DNA from: Pelagadaptatus aseana
GTDB lineage: Bacteria > Pseudomonadota > Gammaproteobacteria > Pseudomonadales > Cellvibrionaceae
Direction: 5' to 3'
DNA: 64,000 bases
Assembly (NCBI GenBank): GCA_040365065.1
Contig: BAABNI010000011.1
Span: 62,001-126,000, forward strand
Shown piece by piece: positions 47,637 to 56,362 of the stretch. The stretch's first letter is position 1; every line of letters begins with the position of its first letter. The notes beneath the pieces were generated by a model that worked only from the letters and a program-made list of their open reading frames with translations, was not told the origin of the DNA and made no database searches. Both the position numbers and the translations under genes were made by a program.

Positions 47637-49157
47637 ATGAGCGCCAAGCTGAACCCATTGCAGGACTTTGCCATCACAGACAAGTGTCTGGGAGACACGC
47701 CCCTTCTGACAGATGCTCCCGACTGGATCTATGAAATCGACAACCCCTACCTGCACGGCGCCTACGCTCCCACGCTGAACACAGGCACCCATGCCACCGA
47801 GCTTGAAGTGGAAGGGCAAATCCCCAAAGACATGGATGGTGCTTACCTGCGCAACGGCCCCAATCCCCAATTCAAGCCTAAAAACCTGTACCACTCATTT
47901 GATGGCGATGGTCTGGTGCACGGACTGTATTTCCGGGATGGTCAGGTCAGCTATCGCAACAGCCAAATCCAAACCGCCTGTTTGCTCAGAGAACAGCAGG
48001 AGAACGGCGCCGTTTGGCCGGGCGTAATGGGCCCCTTTGATTTCACCCTGCCGGATTTTCCCATCAAGGACACCTCCAACACCGACATCATCTGGCACAA
48101 CGGCAAACTGATCAGCCTTTGGTACGTATCGGGCATCCCCTATGCACTGGACCCCATCACCATGGAAAATCTGGGGCCACTGGATCACCCTGCTACACTG
48201 AGCCGAAAAATGTCGGCGCACTCACGCACCGACTGGGAAACCGGAGAACTGCTGTTCTTTGATTACGGCGACACCCCGCCCTACATGACCTATGGCGTTC
48301 TGGGGGCAGACGGCAAACTCAAACACGAAGCGCCAATCGATTTGCCGGCACCCCGACTGCCCCATGAGATTACCTTCACCAAGCACTACACCATTTTCCA
48401 CGATCACCCGCTGTTTCACGATGTGGATGTACTGCGCAAACACAATATGCGGGTGATCAAATTTCATCGGGACATGCCCACTCGCTTTGGCTTGATGCCG
48501 CGCTATGGCACCAAGCCCATGTGGTTCGAATGCGAACCCTGTTATGTACTGCACACTTCCAACGCCTGGGAAGAAGGGGATTGGGTGGTCATGGACGGTT
48601 GCCGCTCAATCAACCCCATGCCGGATGCGGACCCCAACGATGGCATCTTGTCCCACATGCTGGCCTACATGCGCCTGGAAGCAAACAACTATCGCTGGCG
48701 TTTTAATATGCGCACCGGGGAAGTAAAAGAAGGCCCTATTTGCGACGTCAATTCCGAATTCAACAAATCCAATCAGATTTTTCATGGCGTCAAGAGTCGC
48801 TACGCCTATCACCAGAAGATCCCCCTGTTGGCCGAGGGCGGCCACACCCTGCGCTTTACCGGCCTGATCAAATACGACAACGATACCGGCCAGCGTCAGG
48901 AGTACGATTACGGCCCCGGCGTGTTTGGCAGTGAAACGCCTTTTGTGCCCAAGCAAGGCGCTGACCGGACCAGTGAGGAAGACGATGGCTACCTCACCAC
49001 TTTTATTACTGACACCAATGACTGGACTTCTTCCTGCCTGATCTTTGATGCCAAAGACATCACTCAGGGGCCCATTGCCAAAGTCAAATTACCGCACAGA
49101 ATTCCCTACGGCTTTCACGGCTGGTGGGCGAGAGGTGAAGACATTTACACCTCATAG
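47637..49157 (+). CDS. Carotenoid oxygenase family protein (intact)
   Basis: A 506-residue non-haem iron dioxygenase of PF03055, the family that cleaves alkenes in carotenoids, stilbenes and isoeugenol-type phenylpropanoids. The four iron histidines are seen in KMSAHSRTD, LPHEITF, VLHTSNAWEEGD and the terminal YGFHGWW. The motif AYLRNGPNPQF and FDGDGLVHG are classical. It is the intact counterpart of the interrupted gene at 35190. GGGAGA precedes the ATG by about 7 bp. There is no carotenoid biosynthesis gene nearby, so an external substrate is more likely. Confidence 0.92.
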   Translation: MSAKLNPLQDFAITDKCLGDTPLLTDAPDWIYEIDNPYLHGAYAPTLNTGTHATELEVEGQIPKDMDGAYLRNGPNPQFKPKNLYHSFDGDGLVHGLYFRDGQVSYRNSQIQTACLLREQQENGAVWPGVMGPFDFTLPDFPIKDTSNTDIIWHNGKLISLWYVSGIPYALDPITMENLGPLDHPATLSRKMSAHSRTDWETGELLFFDYGDTPPYMTYGVLGADGKLKHEAPIDLPAPRLPHEITFTKHYTIFHDHPLFHDVDVLRKHNMRVIKFHRDMPTRFGLMPRYGTKPMWFECEPCYVLHTSNAWEEGDWVVMDGCRSINPMPDADPNDGILSHMLAYMRLEANNYRWRFNMRTGEVKEGPICDVNSEFNKSNQIFHGVKSRYAYHQKIPLLAEGGHTLRFTGLIKYDNDTGQRQEYDYGPGVFGSETPFVPKQGADRTSEEDDGYLTTFITDTNDWTSSCLIFDAKDITQGPIAKVKLPHRIPYGFHGWWARGEDIYTS

Positions 49158-49275
49158 CCAGTGCGCTCCATCAACGGCCCCCTCACTCAGGGGTGCCGCT
49201 CAGCACAAGCCTTTGGCAGGCCATCGCTGTTGATTCGGCACTCTTGTTTCGACGCCCTTGATTTGGCGTTAGTGC

Positions 49276-49298
49276 AGGTTGACTCAATAAGTCAACCT
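49276..49298. repeat. Short perfect inverted repeat
   Basis: 9-bp arms aggttgact (49276-49284) and agtcaacct (49290-49298) with a 5-base loop, in the 219-bp gap between the carotenoid-oxygenase gene and the small AraC gene. There is no T run. It could be a weak terminator or an operator for the AraC gene; nothing else stands out in this gap. Confidence 0.4.
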
Positions 49299-49376
49299 TG
49301 TGACACGATTCATCAAGTAGCACCGGCGCCTTTTTAATAGCCTGTTGACCAACAATAATCAGAAGCGGTCAATCCG

Positions 49377-49829
49377 ATGCAAAATTCCATTAGTTCTTAT
49401 CGCAGCACCTTTGAAAAGCCACTGACCCCGGAGATTTTCAGCCGGGAGGAGAAAAGGTTGTTGCGCTCCAGCCAGATCAGTCGAACCACCTTTATATCAG
49501 CGATTAAAACCCACCTGCGACACAACATACGCTCGGGGCAGACCATCGACGCCATCGCCGAAGAAATGTGCCTGTCACAGCGCACGCTGACACGTCGCCT
49601 GCACACCATGAATTGCCAATATCGCGACATCAAAGACGAGGTCATGATGGAGCTGTCTCAGGATTATCTGATCAACACCTCAGAACCCATTCGCAACATT
49701 TCCGGGAAGCTGGGCTACAGTGACGCATCCAACTTTTGCAAAGCCTTTAAACGCTGGACCGGCAGCACCCCCAAGGAGTACCGCAACACACACAGCCGCA
49801 AACAAGTAGGCGACAAAAGCCAGATTTAA
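49377..49829 (+). CDS. Short AraC-type DNA-binding protein without a sensor domain
   Basis: A 150-residue protein that consists almost only of an AraC helix-turn-helix pair (about residues 45-140), with MCLSQRTLTRRLHTM as first recognition helix and FCKAFKRWTGSTPKEYRN at the end. The N-terminal ligand domain of the longer AraC proteins in the window is missing, yet the gene has its own ATG and no upstream remnant, so it is probably a stand-alone regulator rather than a fragment. It lies downstream of the intact carotenoid-oxygenase gene on the same strand and may regulate it. Confidence 0.8.
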   Translation: MQNSISSYRSTFEKPLTPEIFSREEKRLLRSSQISRTTFISAIKTHLRHNIRSGQTIDAIAEEMCLSQRTLTRRLHTMNCQYRDIKDEVMMELSQDYLINTSEPIRNISGKLGYSDASNFCKAFKRWTGSTPKEYRNTHSRKQVGDKSQI

Positions 49830-49916
49830 CCGGTTATTTCTATCCCACATTATTTCTAGCCCAAGCGCCGCAATAATTTTCTATACTTATGTGCAATACA
49901 CCAATTGCGGCCATTC

Positions 49917-52394
49917 ATGACCACCTCAACACTCATCAACAACCTGCCGGGCATGGCGTACCTCTGCCTTAACGACCCGGACTGGACCATGATCGAAGTC
50001 AGTTCCGGCGCCCTGAGCCTGACCGGCTACCCCAAGGAATCCCTCGAGCACAACCGCGATCTGACCTATGCCAGCCTGATACACCCGGACGACCAAAAAC
50101 GCGTTTGGGAAGAAGTTCAGCAAGGTCTGGCACAAAAAGGCAGCTACGACCTCGAATACCGAATCATTGATCGCTCCGGCGCAGTGAAGAACGTCTGGGA
50201 ACACGGAGAAGGCATTTTCGAGAAAGGAGAAATGCTTCAGTTGGTAGGCTTTATCAGTGACCAGACGCCAACCTATCTTCGCGACAAGTACATTCGTCGA
50301 ACCCAGGATTCCATTGTCTCTTTATCCAGCAGCACAACGCTGATCGAGGGTAAATTTGAAGCTTTTGCCCGGGAAGTCACTTATAACGCAGCTCAGGTTC
50401 TCAAGGTTGATCGAGCCAGCGTCTGGCTGATCAATAAGGAAGAAAATCAGTTGCAACAGATTTGCCTGTACGATCGCAGCAACGACTCCTACAGTGTTGA
50501 AGACCCAATCGACATCGACACCATACCCAATTACTTTACAGCGATCATGAGCGGACGGGCACTGGATGTAGCCAAAGTTGCCTCCGACCCCAGAACCAAT
50601 GAATGCACCGGGGATTATTTGCCCGAGCACCACATCAAATCGCTGCTGGATGCCAGCATCAAACAGTCGGGACAAATTGTCGGCATCATCAGCACCGAAC
50701 AATGCCAGTTTATTCGTCAGTGGCAACCGGAAGAGATTTCCTATGTCGGCGAACTCAGCGATCAACTGGCACAGGCTCTGTCTCGCCGGGAATTACTGGC
50801 TCACGAACAGCAGCGCCAGGAAAATGAAAACATCAGAATGGCGCTCAAGCAGAGCGAAGAATTATTCGAACTGTCACCCGACGCCTTGCTGCAGATTGAT
50901 GAATCGGGGCAGATTATCCGCGTTAACCAAAAAGCCTGCGAGCTGTTCGGTTACGATAAACAAGCGCTCATCCAACAAAGCATCGACCAGTTAGTACCCG
51001 AGGCCATTCGCCATAACCACGCCAGTTATCGCCAGCAATATCTGGCCGGCACCCGACAAAAGTTAATGGATGAAGAACGCCCCGACCTGATGGCCAGACA
51101 CAGCAGCGGCACTCTGATTCCCGTTGAAATCAATCTGGCCTCGATTAAATCTGGCGACCGGACTTTTCCCATAGCCTCGGTAAGGGATGTTACAGAGCGT
51201 AAAAAGCTGGAACGTTCCCTGCGCAAAGCCAAGGAAGAAGCCGAAAAGGCCTCCCGCAAAAAATCGGAATTTCTCGCCAACATGAGTCACGAAATTCGCA
51301 CGCCGATGAATGCCGTACTGGGCATGGCATCGCTGCTGAAAGACTCCAAGCTCTCCGCTCAGGACAGCCAGTATCTGGATATCCTGAGTAGCTCTGGCGA
51401 GACCCTGCTGTCTGTTATTAACGACATTCTGGATTACGCCAAAGTATCCGAAGGCAAAGTGGTACTCGACCCCTCGCCATTCAACATCCGTGAATTTGTC
51501 AACAATATCACGACGCCCTATCGGATTGAGCATCAGGGACACATCACGATTACGGACACTATAGATGCAGACATTCCCGAGCAACTGATCGGCGACAGCG
51601 CCCGACTCAATCAGATCATCAACAACCTGCTCAGTAATGCCTGCAAATTTACCCAGGAAGGCGAAGTCAATCTGAATGTCGTCATAACCGCCAAAACGGA
51701 ATCGCGACTGGTTGTTGCTTTTAATGTGTGTGATACCGGCATCGGCATTCCCGCAGACAAAATCGAGAAAATCTTTGCCCAATTTGAACAGGCGGACACA
51801 TCGACCACCCGCCTCTATGGCGGCACCGGTTTGGGACTGGCCATCAGCCGCAAGCTGGCCAATATCTTCGGGGGTGACATCACCGTCTCCAGCACTCCCG
51901 GCAAAGGCTCCTGCTTTACTGCCACCATCCCGCTGGCAAGCGTCACGACTGACACACAACCCAAAAGCCTGACACCACCTTCAGAGCTGTCTGATCTGGC
52001 GGGCATGCAGGTGATGCTGGTTGAAGACAACAGCGTTAATATCAAAGTCGCCAGCGCCCTGCTGAATCGTCTGGGCGTAAGCTGCGATGTTGCCCACAAT
52101 GGTTTACAGGCGGTAGAGCTGTACAGACGGTCGGGAGAAAAATATCAGGCCATCCTGATGGACTGCGACATGCCCATCATGGACGGTTTCGAAGCCACCC
52201 GCATGATTCGCGACATTGAACGTGAAGAACAACGCCCCCACAGCAATATCTGTGCATTAACGGCACACGCCCTGTCGGAGCTGGTGGAGCAGTGTTTTAT
52301 TGCCGGCATGGACGACCATCTGGCCAAACCCATCAACCCGGAAGAGTTACAAAGCAAGCTACTCAGCTACAAGCACTCTGTGCCAGAGTCCTAG
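49917..52394 (+). CDS. PAS-GAF-PAS hybrid sensor histidine kinase / response regulator
   Basis: An 825-residue cytosolic hybrid kinase with no membrane helix. In order: PAS (about 5-115; YRIIDRSGAVKNVWEHGEG), GAF (about 135-295), a second PAS (about 310-430; ELSPDALLQIDESGQII), a coiled linker, HisKA with His458 (SHEIRTPMN), HATPase (NNLLSNACKF, DTGIGIP, GTGLGL) and a receiver with Asp749 (MDCDMP, KPIN). It has no Hpt domain, unlike the kinase at the start of the window, which could supply one in trans. ATG at 49917 is chosen over a TTG at 49905. Its stop overlaps the convergent HxlR gene by 4 bp. Confidence 0.93.
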   Translation: MTTSTLINNLPGMAYLCLNDPDWTMIEVSSGALSLTGYPKESLEHNRDLTYASLIHPDDQKRVWEEVQQGLAQKGSYDLEYRIIDRSGAVKNVWEHGEGIFEKGEMLQLVGFISDQTPTYLRDKYIRRTQDSIVSLSSSTTLIEGKFEAFAREVTYNAAQVLKVDRASVWLINKEENQLQQICLYDRSNDSYSVEDPIDIDTIPNYFTAIMSGRALDVAKVASDPRTNECTGDYLPEHHIKSLLDASIKQSGQIVGIISTEQCQFIRQWQPEEISYVGELSDQLAQALSRRELLAHEQQRQENENIRMALKQSEELFELSPDALLQIDESGQIIRVNQKACELFGYDKQALIQQSIDQLVPEAIRHNHASYRQQYLAGTRQKLMDEERPDLMARHSSGTLIPVEINLASIKSGDRTFPIASVRDVTERKKLERSLRKAKEEAEKASRKKSEFLANMSHEIRTPMNAVLGMASLLKDSKLSAQDSQYLDILSSSGETLLSVINDILDYAKVSEGKVVLDPSPFNIREFVNNITTPYRIEHQGHITITDTIDADIPEQLIGDSARLNQIINNLLSNACKFTQEGEVNLNVVITAKTESRLVVAFNVCDTGIGIPADKIEKIFAQFEQADTSTTRLYGGTGLGLAISRKLANIFGGDITVSSTPGKGSCFTATIPLASVTTDTQPKSLTPPSELSDLAGMQVMLVEDNSVNIKVASALLNRLGVSCDVAHNGLQAVELYRRSGEKYQAILMDCDMPIMDGFEATRMIRDIEREEQRPHSNICALTAHALSELVEQCFIAGMDDHLAKPINPEELQSKLLSYKHSVPES

Positions 52395-53314
52395 CTGAAG
52401 CGCACCTCATCGGCACCGGGCACTTCACCACAGCCCTGACAAATCACATCGGTCTGTAACTCGTGCCCACAGTTGCGATGCACCAGAGTAAAAGGATGAG
52501 AAACCGGCGGCAGCCACTCCTGAACCCATTGACGCAACGCCATCGTCTGCGGATAAAGCGCCTTGCCTTTTGTCGTCAGGTGATACTCAAACCGCGGCGG
52601 ATTGGTTTGGTACTCTTCACGCTTGAGGATGTCGGCGTCCACCAGCATCTTTAAGCGATCGGCGAGAATATTGGTGGCCACACCCAGCTGCTGGCGAAAA
52701 TCATCATAGCGACTCAGGCCAACAAACGCCGCGGCCATCAGCAACAGTGTCCAGCGATCGCCAATGATGTCCGTGACATGCCCCAGCAGCTGACTGTTGT
52801 TACCGCTATTGCGCGAGCGCCGCTGACTGCCAAACTCACTGATATTTTTGGGTGCGGATTTAATTTCCTCTTCCCGGACCACCCGCTCGACATCATCAAA
52901 GTGCAACGGCTCACGACAGTGACGACAAACCGCCACCGGGTAAAGAGCATGTTCATCGGGATGAAAATGGGTCAGGCGAGACGGTATGTTGGCCGACAGT
53001 TGATCCGCCCATTCGGTCTCCCACTGCCAGATCAAAAGCGCCCAGGGGTAAAGAGCCCGGCCCTTATCCGTCAGCCGGTATTCGTATCGAACCGGTGCCG
53101 TCTGATAAGGATTTTTGTAGAGGATGCCATTGTGAACCAGAGTCTCTAATCGTTTCGACAGAGTCCCTCTGGAAGCTCCGGTGCGGGTGCGAAATTCTTC
53201 AAAGCGATGTTGCCCCAAAAAAACTTCACGAAGAATCAGAATGGCCCAGCGATCACCGAGAATATTTAATCCCCGCGCTACTGGATTGGACAATAAAAGT
53301 TGAGCTGCTTGCAT
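52391..53314 (-). CDS. Tandem HxlR-domain transcriptional regulator
   Basis: A 307-residue protein with two complete HxlR winged-helix domains. The first (about 10-105) has ILGDRWAILILREVFLG and ASRGTLSKRLETLV; the second (about 180-275) has IIGDRWTLLLMAAAFVG and VATNILADRLKMLV. Each is followed by a small Cys motif (VCRHC; NCGH with CQGCG), possibly a zinc site. HxlR proteins normally dimerise as single domains, so this is a covalent pseudo-dimer. It is divergent from the paaN-like operon across 125 bp and likely controls it; tgtta-N6-taaca at 53392-53407 is a candidate site. Confidence 0.9.
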   Translation of the reverse strand: MQAAQLLLSNPVARGLNILGDRWAILILREVFLGQHRFEEFRTRTGASRGTLSKRLETLVHNGILYKNPYQTAPVRYEYRLTDKGRALYPWALLIWQWETEWADQLSANIPSRLTHFHPDEHALYPVAVCRHCREPLHFDDVERVVREEEIKSAPKNISEFGSQRRSRNSGNNSQLLGHVTDIIGDRWTLLLMAAAFVGLSRYDDFRQQLGVATNILADRLKMLVDADILKREEYQTNPPRFEYHLTTKGKALYPQTMALRQWVQEWLPPVSHPFTLVHRNCGHELQTDVICQGCGEVPGADEVRFS

Positions 53315-53439
53315 GGGGCATGATGCTACTGGAAAACCGCAAAAGGTAAAACCCTAGAGACATAACAGCCTTGCCAATCGATCGACACAACTGTTAGTCT
53401 AATAACACAAGTTACATGGGATTTTATCAGAGAAACACT

Positions 53440-55116
53440 ATGAGCAACTGGTTCGAAAAACACCAAGCCACCTTCAGCAAAGCACTGGATGCCTGTGACA
53501 AACGCTACTCCTGGACCGCCTACACCGAGAGCCCCAGCAGCAAGATCCACGGCAAGGAAATTCCCGCCGCCGGCAAAGCCCGATTTGAAGCCATGCTCAA
53601 TCAAGACTACCCGCTGCAGCAACCGGGTGAAGTAGGCCGCACCGGTGCCGAGACATCCCCTTACACCCAGCAACCTTTGGGTATCACCTACCCCAAGGTG
53701 GCAACCGACATTCTGTTTGAGCACATAAAAACCGCCATGCCCGCCTGGCGTGACGCCGGCACGGAAACCCGCATTGGCATCTGTCTGGAAATGCTCGATC
53801 GCTGCAGCCAGCAGTTGTTTGAAAACGCCCACGCCACCATGCACACCGCCGGGCAAAGCTACATCATGGCCTTTGCCGGCAGCGGCGCCAACGCTCTGGA
53901 TCGCGGTCTGGAAGCTCTGGTCTACGCCTACAAGGCCATGCAAGATGTGCCTGACAGTGCCGACTGGGAGAGAACCTTCGGCGCCGACGGTGCCGCCAAA
54001 TTACAGAAGCGCTACAAACTGATGCCGCGGGGCGTCAGCGTCAACATCTGTTGCGCCACCTTTCCATTGTGGAATGGCTACCCGGCCATGTGCGCCAGTC
54101 TGGCCACCGGCAACCCGGTGGTATTCAAACCCCACCCCAGTGCCATTTTGCCGGTCGCTCTGGTGGTCAGCGTTTGCCGCGAGGTACTTGCTGAGGCCGG
54201 CTTTGATCCCAATCTGGTGACCATGGTGGCCGATACCCGCGAAGAACCTGCCACCATGGCGCTGCTGGAGCACCCGGATACCGCCATCATTGATTTTACC
54301 GGCAGCCCAACCTTCGGCAACTGGATCGAGAACAACTGCCGCAACGCTTTGGTGTACACCGAGACCGCCGGCTGCAACTCTGTGGTGATTGAATCCACCG
54401 ACAATTTTGCCGGCATGTGCAAGGCCATCGCTCACTCCCTGTGTCAGGCCTCGGCACAGATGTGCACCAGCGTGCAGAACATCCACATTCCTGCCGAGGG
54501 CATTATCGCCGACGGCAAACACATCAGTTTTGATGATGTGGCTAAGGGGCTGGTCAACGCCGTGGAAAATCATCTGGCCGATCCTAAAAATGCCGCTTTC
54601 CTCTGTGGCACCCTGGTCAGTAATGACATTTACCAGAGCATCGAAAGGTTGCGCAGTGAAGGGCACGAGCGGGGTAAAATTTTGCGCGACTCGGGCCCCT
54701 ACGACAATCCGGGATTCCCCAATGCCCGCACCGCCACACCACTGATGATTGCAGTGACTCAATCCGAAAGCGATTTATATCGCGAAGAATTGTTCGGGCC
54801 CATTTCATTCCTGATCAAGGGCGACTCGGCAGAAAACTGTCTGGACGCAGCCATCCGCGATGCACGTGAACGTGGCGCCATCACTTCACACGTTTATTCT
54901 GTCGATCAGGATTTTCTGGAGACCGCGCAGGATGCCTACAACAACGCCGGCGCCTCGGTAGCCTGCAATCTGATCGGCATGCCGATTAATTTTGCCGCCG
55001 CCTACAGCGACTACCACGTCACTGGCCTGAATCCGGCCGGCAACGCCTGTCTGACAGACCTGGCGTTTGTAGCCAGCCGCTTTCGTATCGTGCAACGTAA
55101 AATCATGGTGAATTGA
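53440..55116 (+). CDS. paaN: PaaN-type aldehyde dehydrogenase
   Basis: A 558-residue aldehyde dehydrogenase of the group annotated as phenylacetic acid degradation protein PaaN. The catalytic Cys is Cys342 (QMCTSVQN); the Glu motif appears as ETAGCNS, and IDFTGSPTFG is the cofactor loop. N-terminal segment KRYSWTAYTESPS is characteristic. It would oxidise an aldehyde, perhaps the product of oxidative alkene cleavage or ring opening. No other paa genes are in the window, so a phenylacetate pathway here is not shown. It is the first gene of the 53.4-58.5 kb operon, 4 bp before the thiolase gene. Confidence 0.88.
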   Translation: MSNWFEKHQATFSKALDACDKRYSWTAYTESPSSKIHGKEIPAAGKARFEAMLNQDYPLQQPGEVGRTGAETSPYTQQPLGITYPKVATDILFEHIKTAMPAWRDAGTETRIGICLEMLDRCSQQLFENAHATMHTAGQSYIMAFAGSGANALDRGLEALVYAYKAMQDVPDSADWERTFGADGAAKLQKRYKLMPRGVSVNICCATFPLWNGYPAMCASLATGNPVVFKPHPSAILPVALVVSVCREVLAEAGFDPNLVTMVADTREEPATMALLEHPDTAIIDFTGSPTFGNWIENNCRNALVYTETAGCNSVVIESTDNFAGMCKAIAHSLCQASAQMCTSVQNIHIPAEGIIADGKHISFDDVAKGLVNAVENHLADPKNAAFLCGTLVSNDIYQSIERLRSEGHERGKILRDSGPYDNPGFPNARTATPLMIAVTQSESDLYREELFGPISFLIKGDSAENCLDAAIRDARERGAITSHVYSVDQDFLETAQDAYNNAGASVACNLIGMPINFAAAYSDYHVTGLNPAGNACLTDLAFVASRFRIVQRKIMVN

Positions 55117-55120
55117 TGCG

Positions 55121-56362
55121 ATGAGTAATGTCTATATTCTCGGCATTGGCATGACCGGCCTGGGCAAGCAGACGGACCGCAGCGTATAAGACCTGACTCG
55201 TGAAGCCGTCAATCTGGCCTTGCAGGATGCCGACATGGATCGTTCCCGAATCGACGCCGCTTGGTTTGCCAATACTCGTCAGGGATTACTGGAGGGTCAG
55301 AACGGCGTGCGGGGCCAATGCGTACTCAGGCCTCTTGGATTTGAAACCCTGCCGATCACCAATATTGAAAACGCCTGCGCCTCCGGTTCAACGGCGATAT
55401 TACAGGCGGTCGCTCACATCAAAGCGGGCATGTGCGATACCGCGCTGGTGGTGGGGGCAGAAAAAATGTTTTTCCCGGAAAAGCGCGACGCCATGTTCAA
55501 CGCGTTTAAAGGCGGCACCGACATTTATCGGCTCGACGAATTTCATCAATGGGCACTGAATCAAAGTACGGATTTAATCCCCGAGCAACTGCGTACTATG
55601 GACACCGGCCAGCGCAGTTTTTTTATGGACAGCTATGCGGCGCAGGCCCGGTTGCACATGCAAACCTTTGGCACTACCCAAAGACAGTTTGCCGCTGCCG
55701 CGGCCAAGAACCATTGGCATTCCACTATGAATCCTCTGGCGCAATATCAGACCGACATGAGCGTGGACGAGGTTCTGGCAGGACGACTGATAGCCTGGCC
55801 TTTTACCCTTCCCATGTGCGCACCGATCTCCGACGGCGCAGCCGCCGCGATTGTCTGCTCCGAACAAGCTCTGAAACAATTTGGCAAGCAACGGGCTATC
55901 GCCATCCGCGGCATCAGTCTGGTCAGCGGCAGCCACAGGCAGCCGGATGATTTTGCCAATCACATTGGTCGCAAGGCCGCCGACCGCGCTTACCAGCAAG
56001 CCGGCATAGCGCCCGCAGACATCGATGTGGTCGAGGTACACGACGCCAGCGCCTACGCAGAAATTCAGCAAATCGAAAACCTCAGCCTCTGCCCTATGGG
56101 TGAGGGGGGAATATTTACCGAGCAGGGGAACACCAAGCTGGGTGGCAAGGTACCGGTCAATCCCTCCGGCGGCTTGGTCTCCAAAGGGCACCCAGTAGCG
56201 GCCACCGGCATTATGCAACTGCACGAACTGGTCGCCCAGTTGCGCGATGAAGCCGGCCCACGACAAGTGCAAAATGCCCGTATTGCCGTCGCCGAAAACG
56301 GTGGCGGTTTTTACGAAACCGAAGAAGCCGCGACCGTGGTAACGGTACTTGAAAAGCCATGA
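55121..56362 (+). pseudogene. Thiolase family protein interrupted by an in-frame TAA at codon 23
   Basis: A SCP2-type thiolase gene whose natural start is the ATG at 55121 (SNVYILGIGMTGLGK), but codon 23 is TAA (55187-55189), after which homology runs on in frame (DLTREAVNLALQDAD). The rest is intact: nucleophile Cys86 (NACASGST), GHPVAATG and the ENGGG tail. Re-initiation at TTG 55220 or ATG 55235 would remove the first strand and helix of the fold. AAA-to-TAA or TAC/TAT-to-TAA is a single-base change. It sits 4 bp after paaN and overlaps the next gene (ATGA), so the operon is otherwise whole. Confidence 0.88.
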
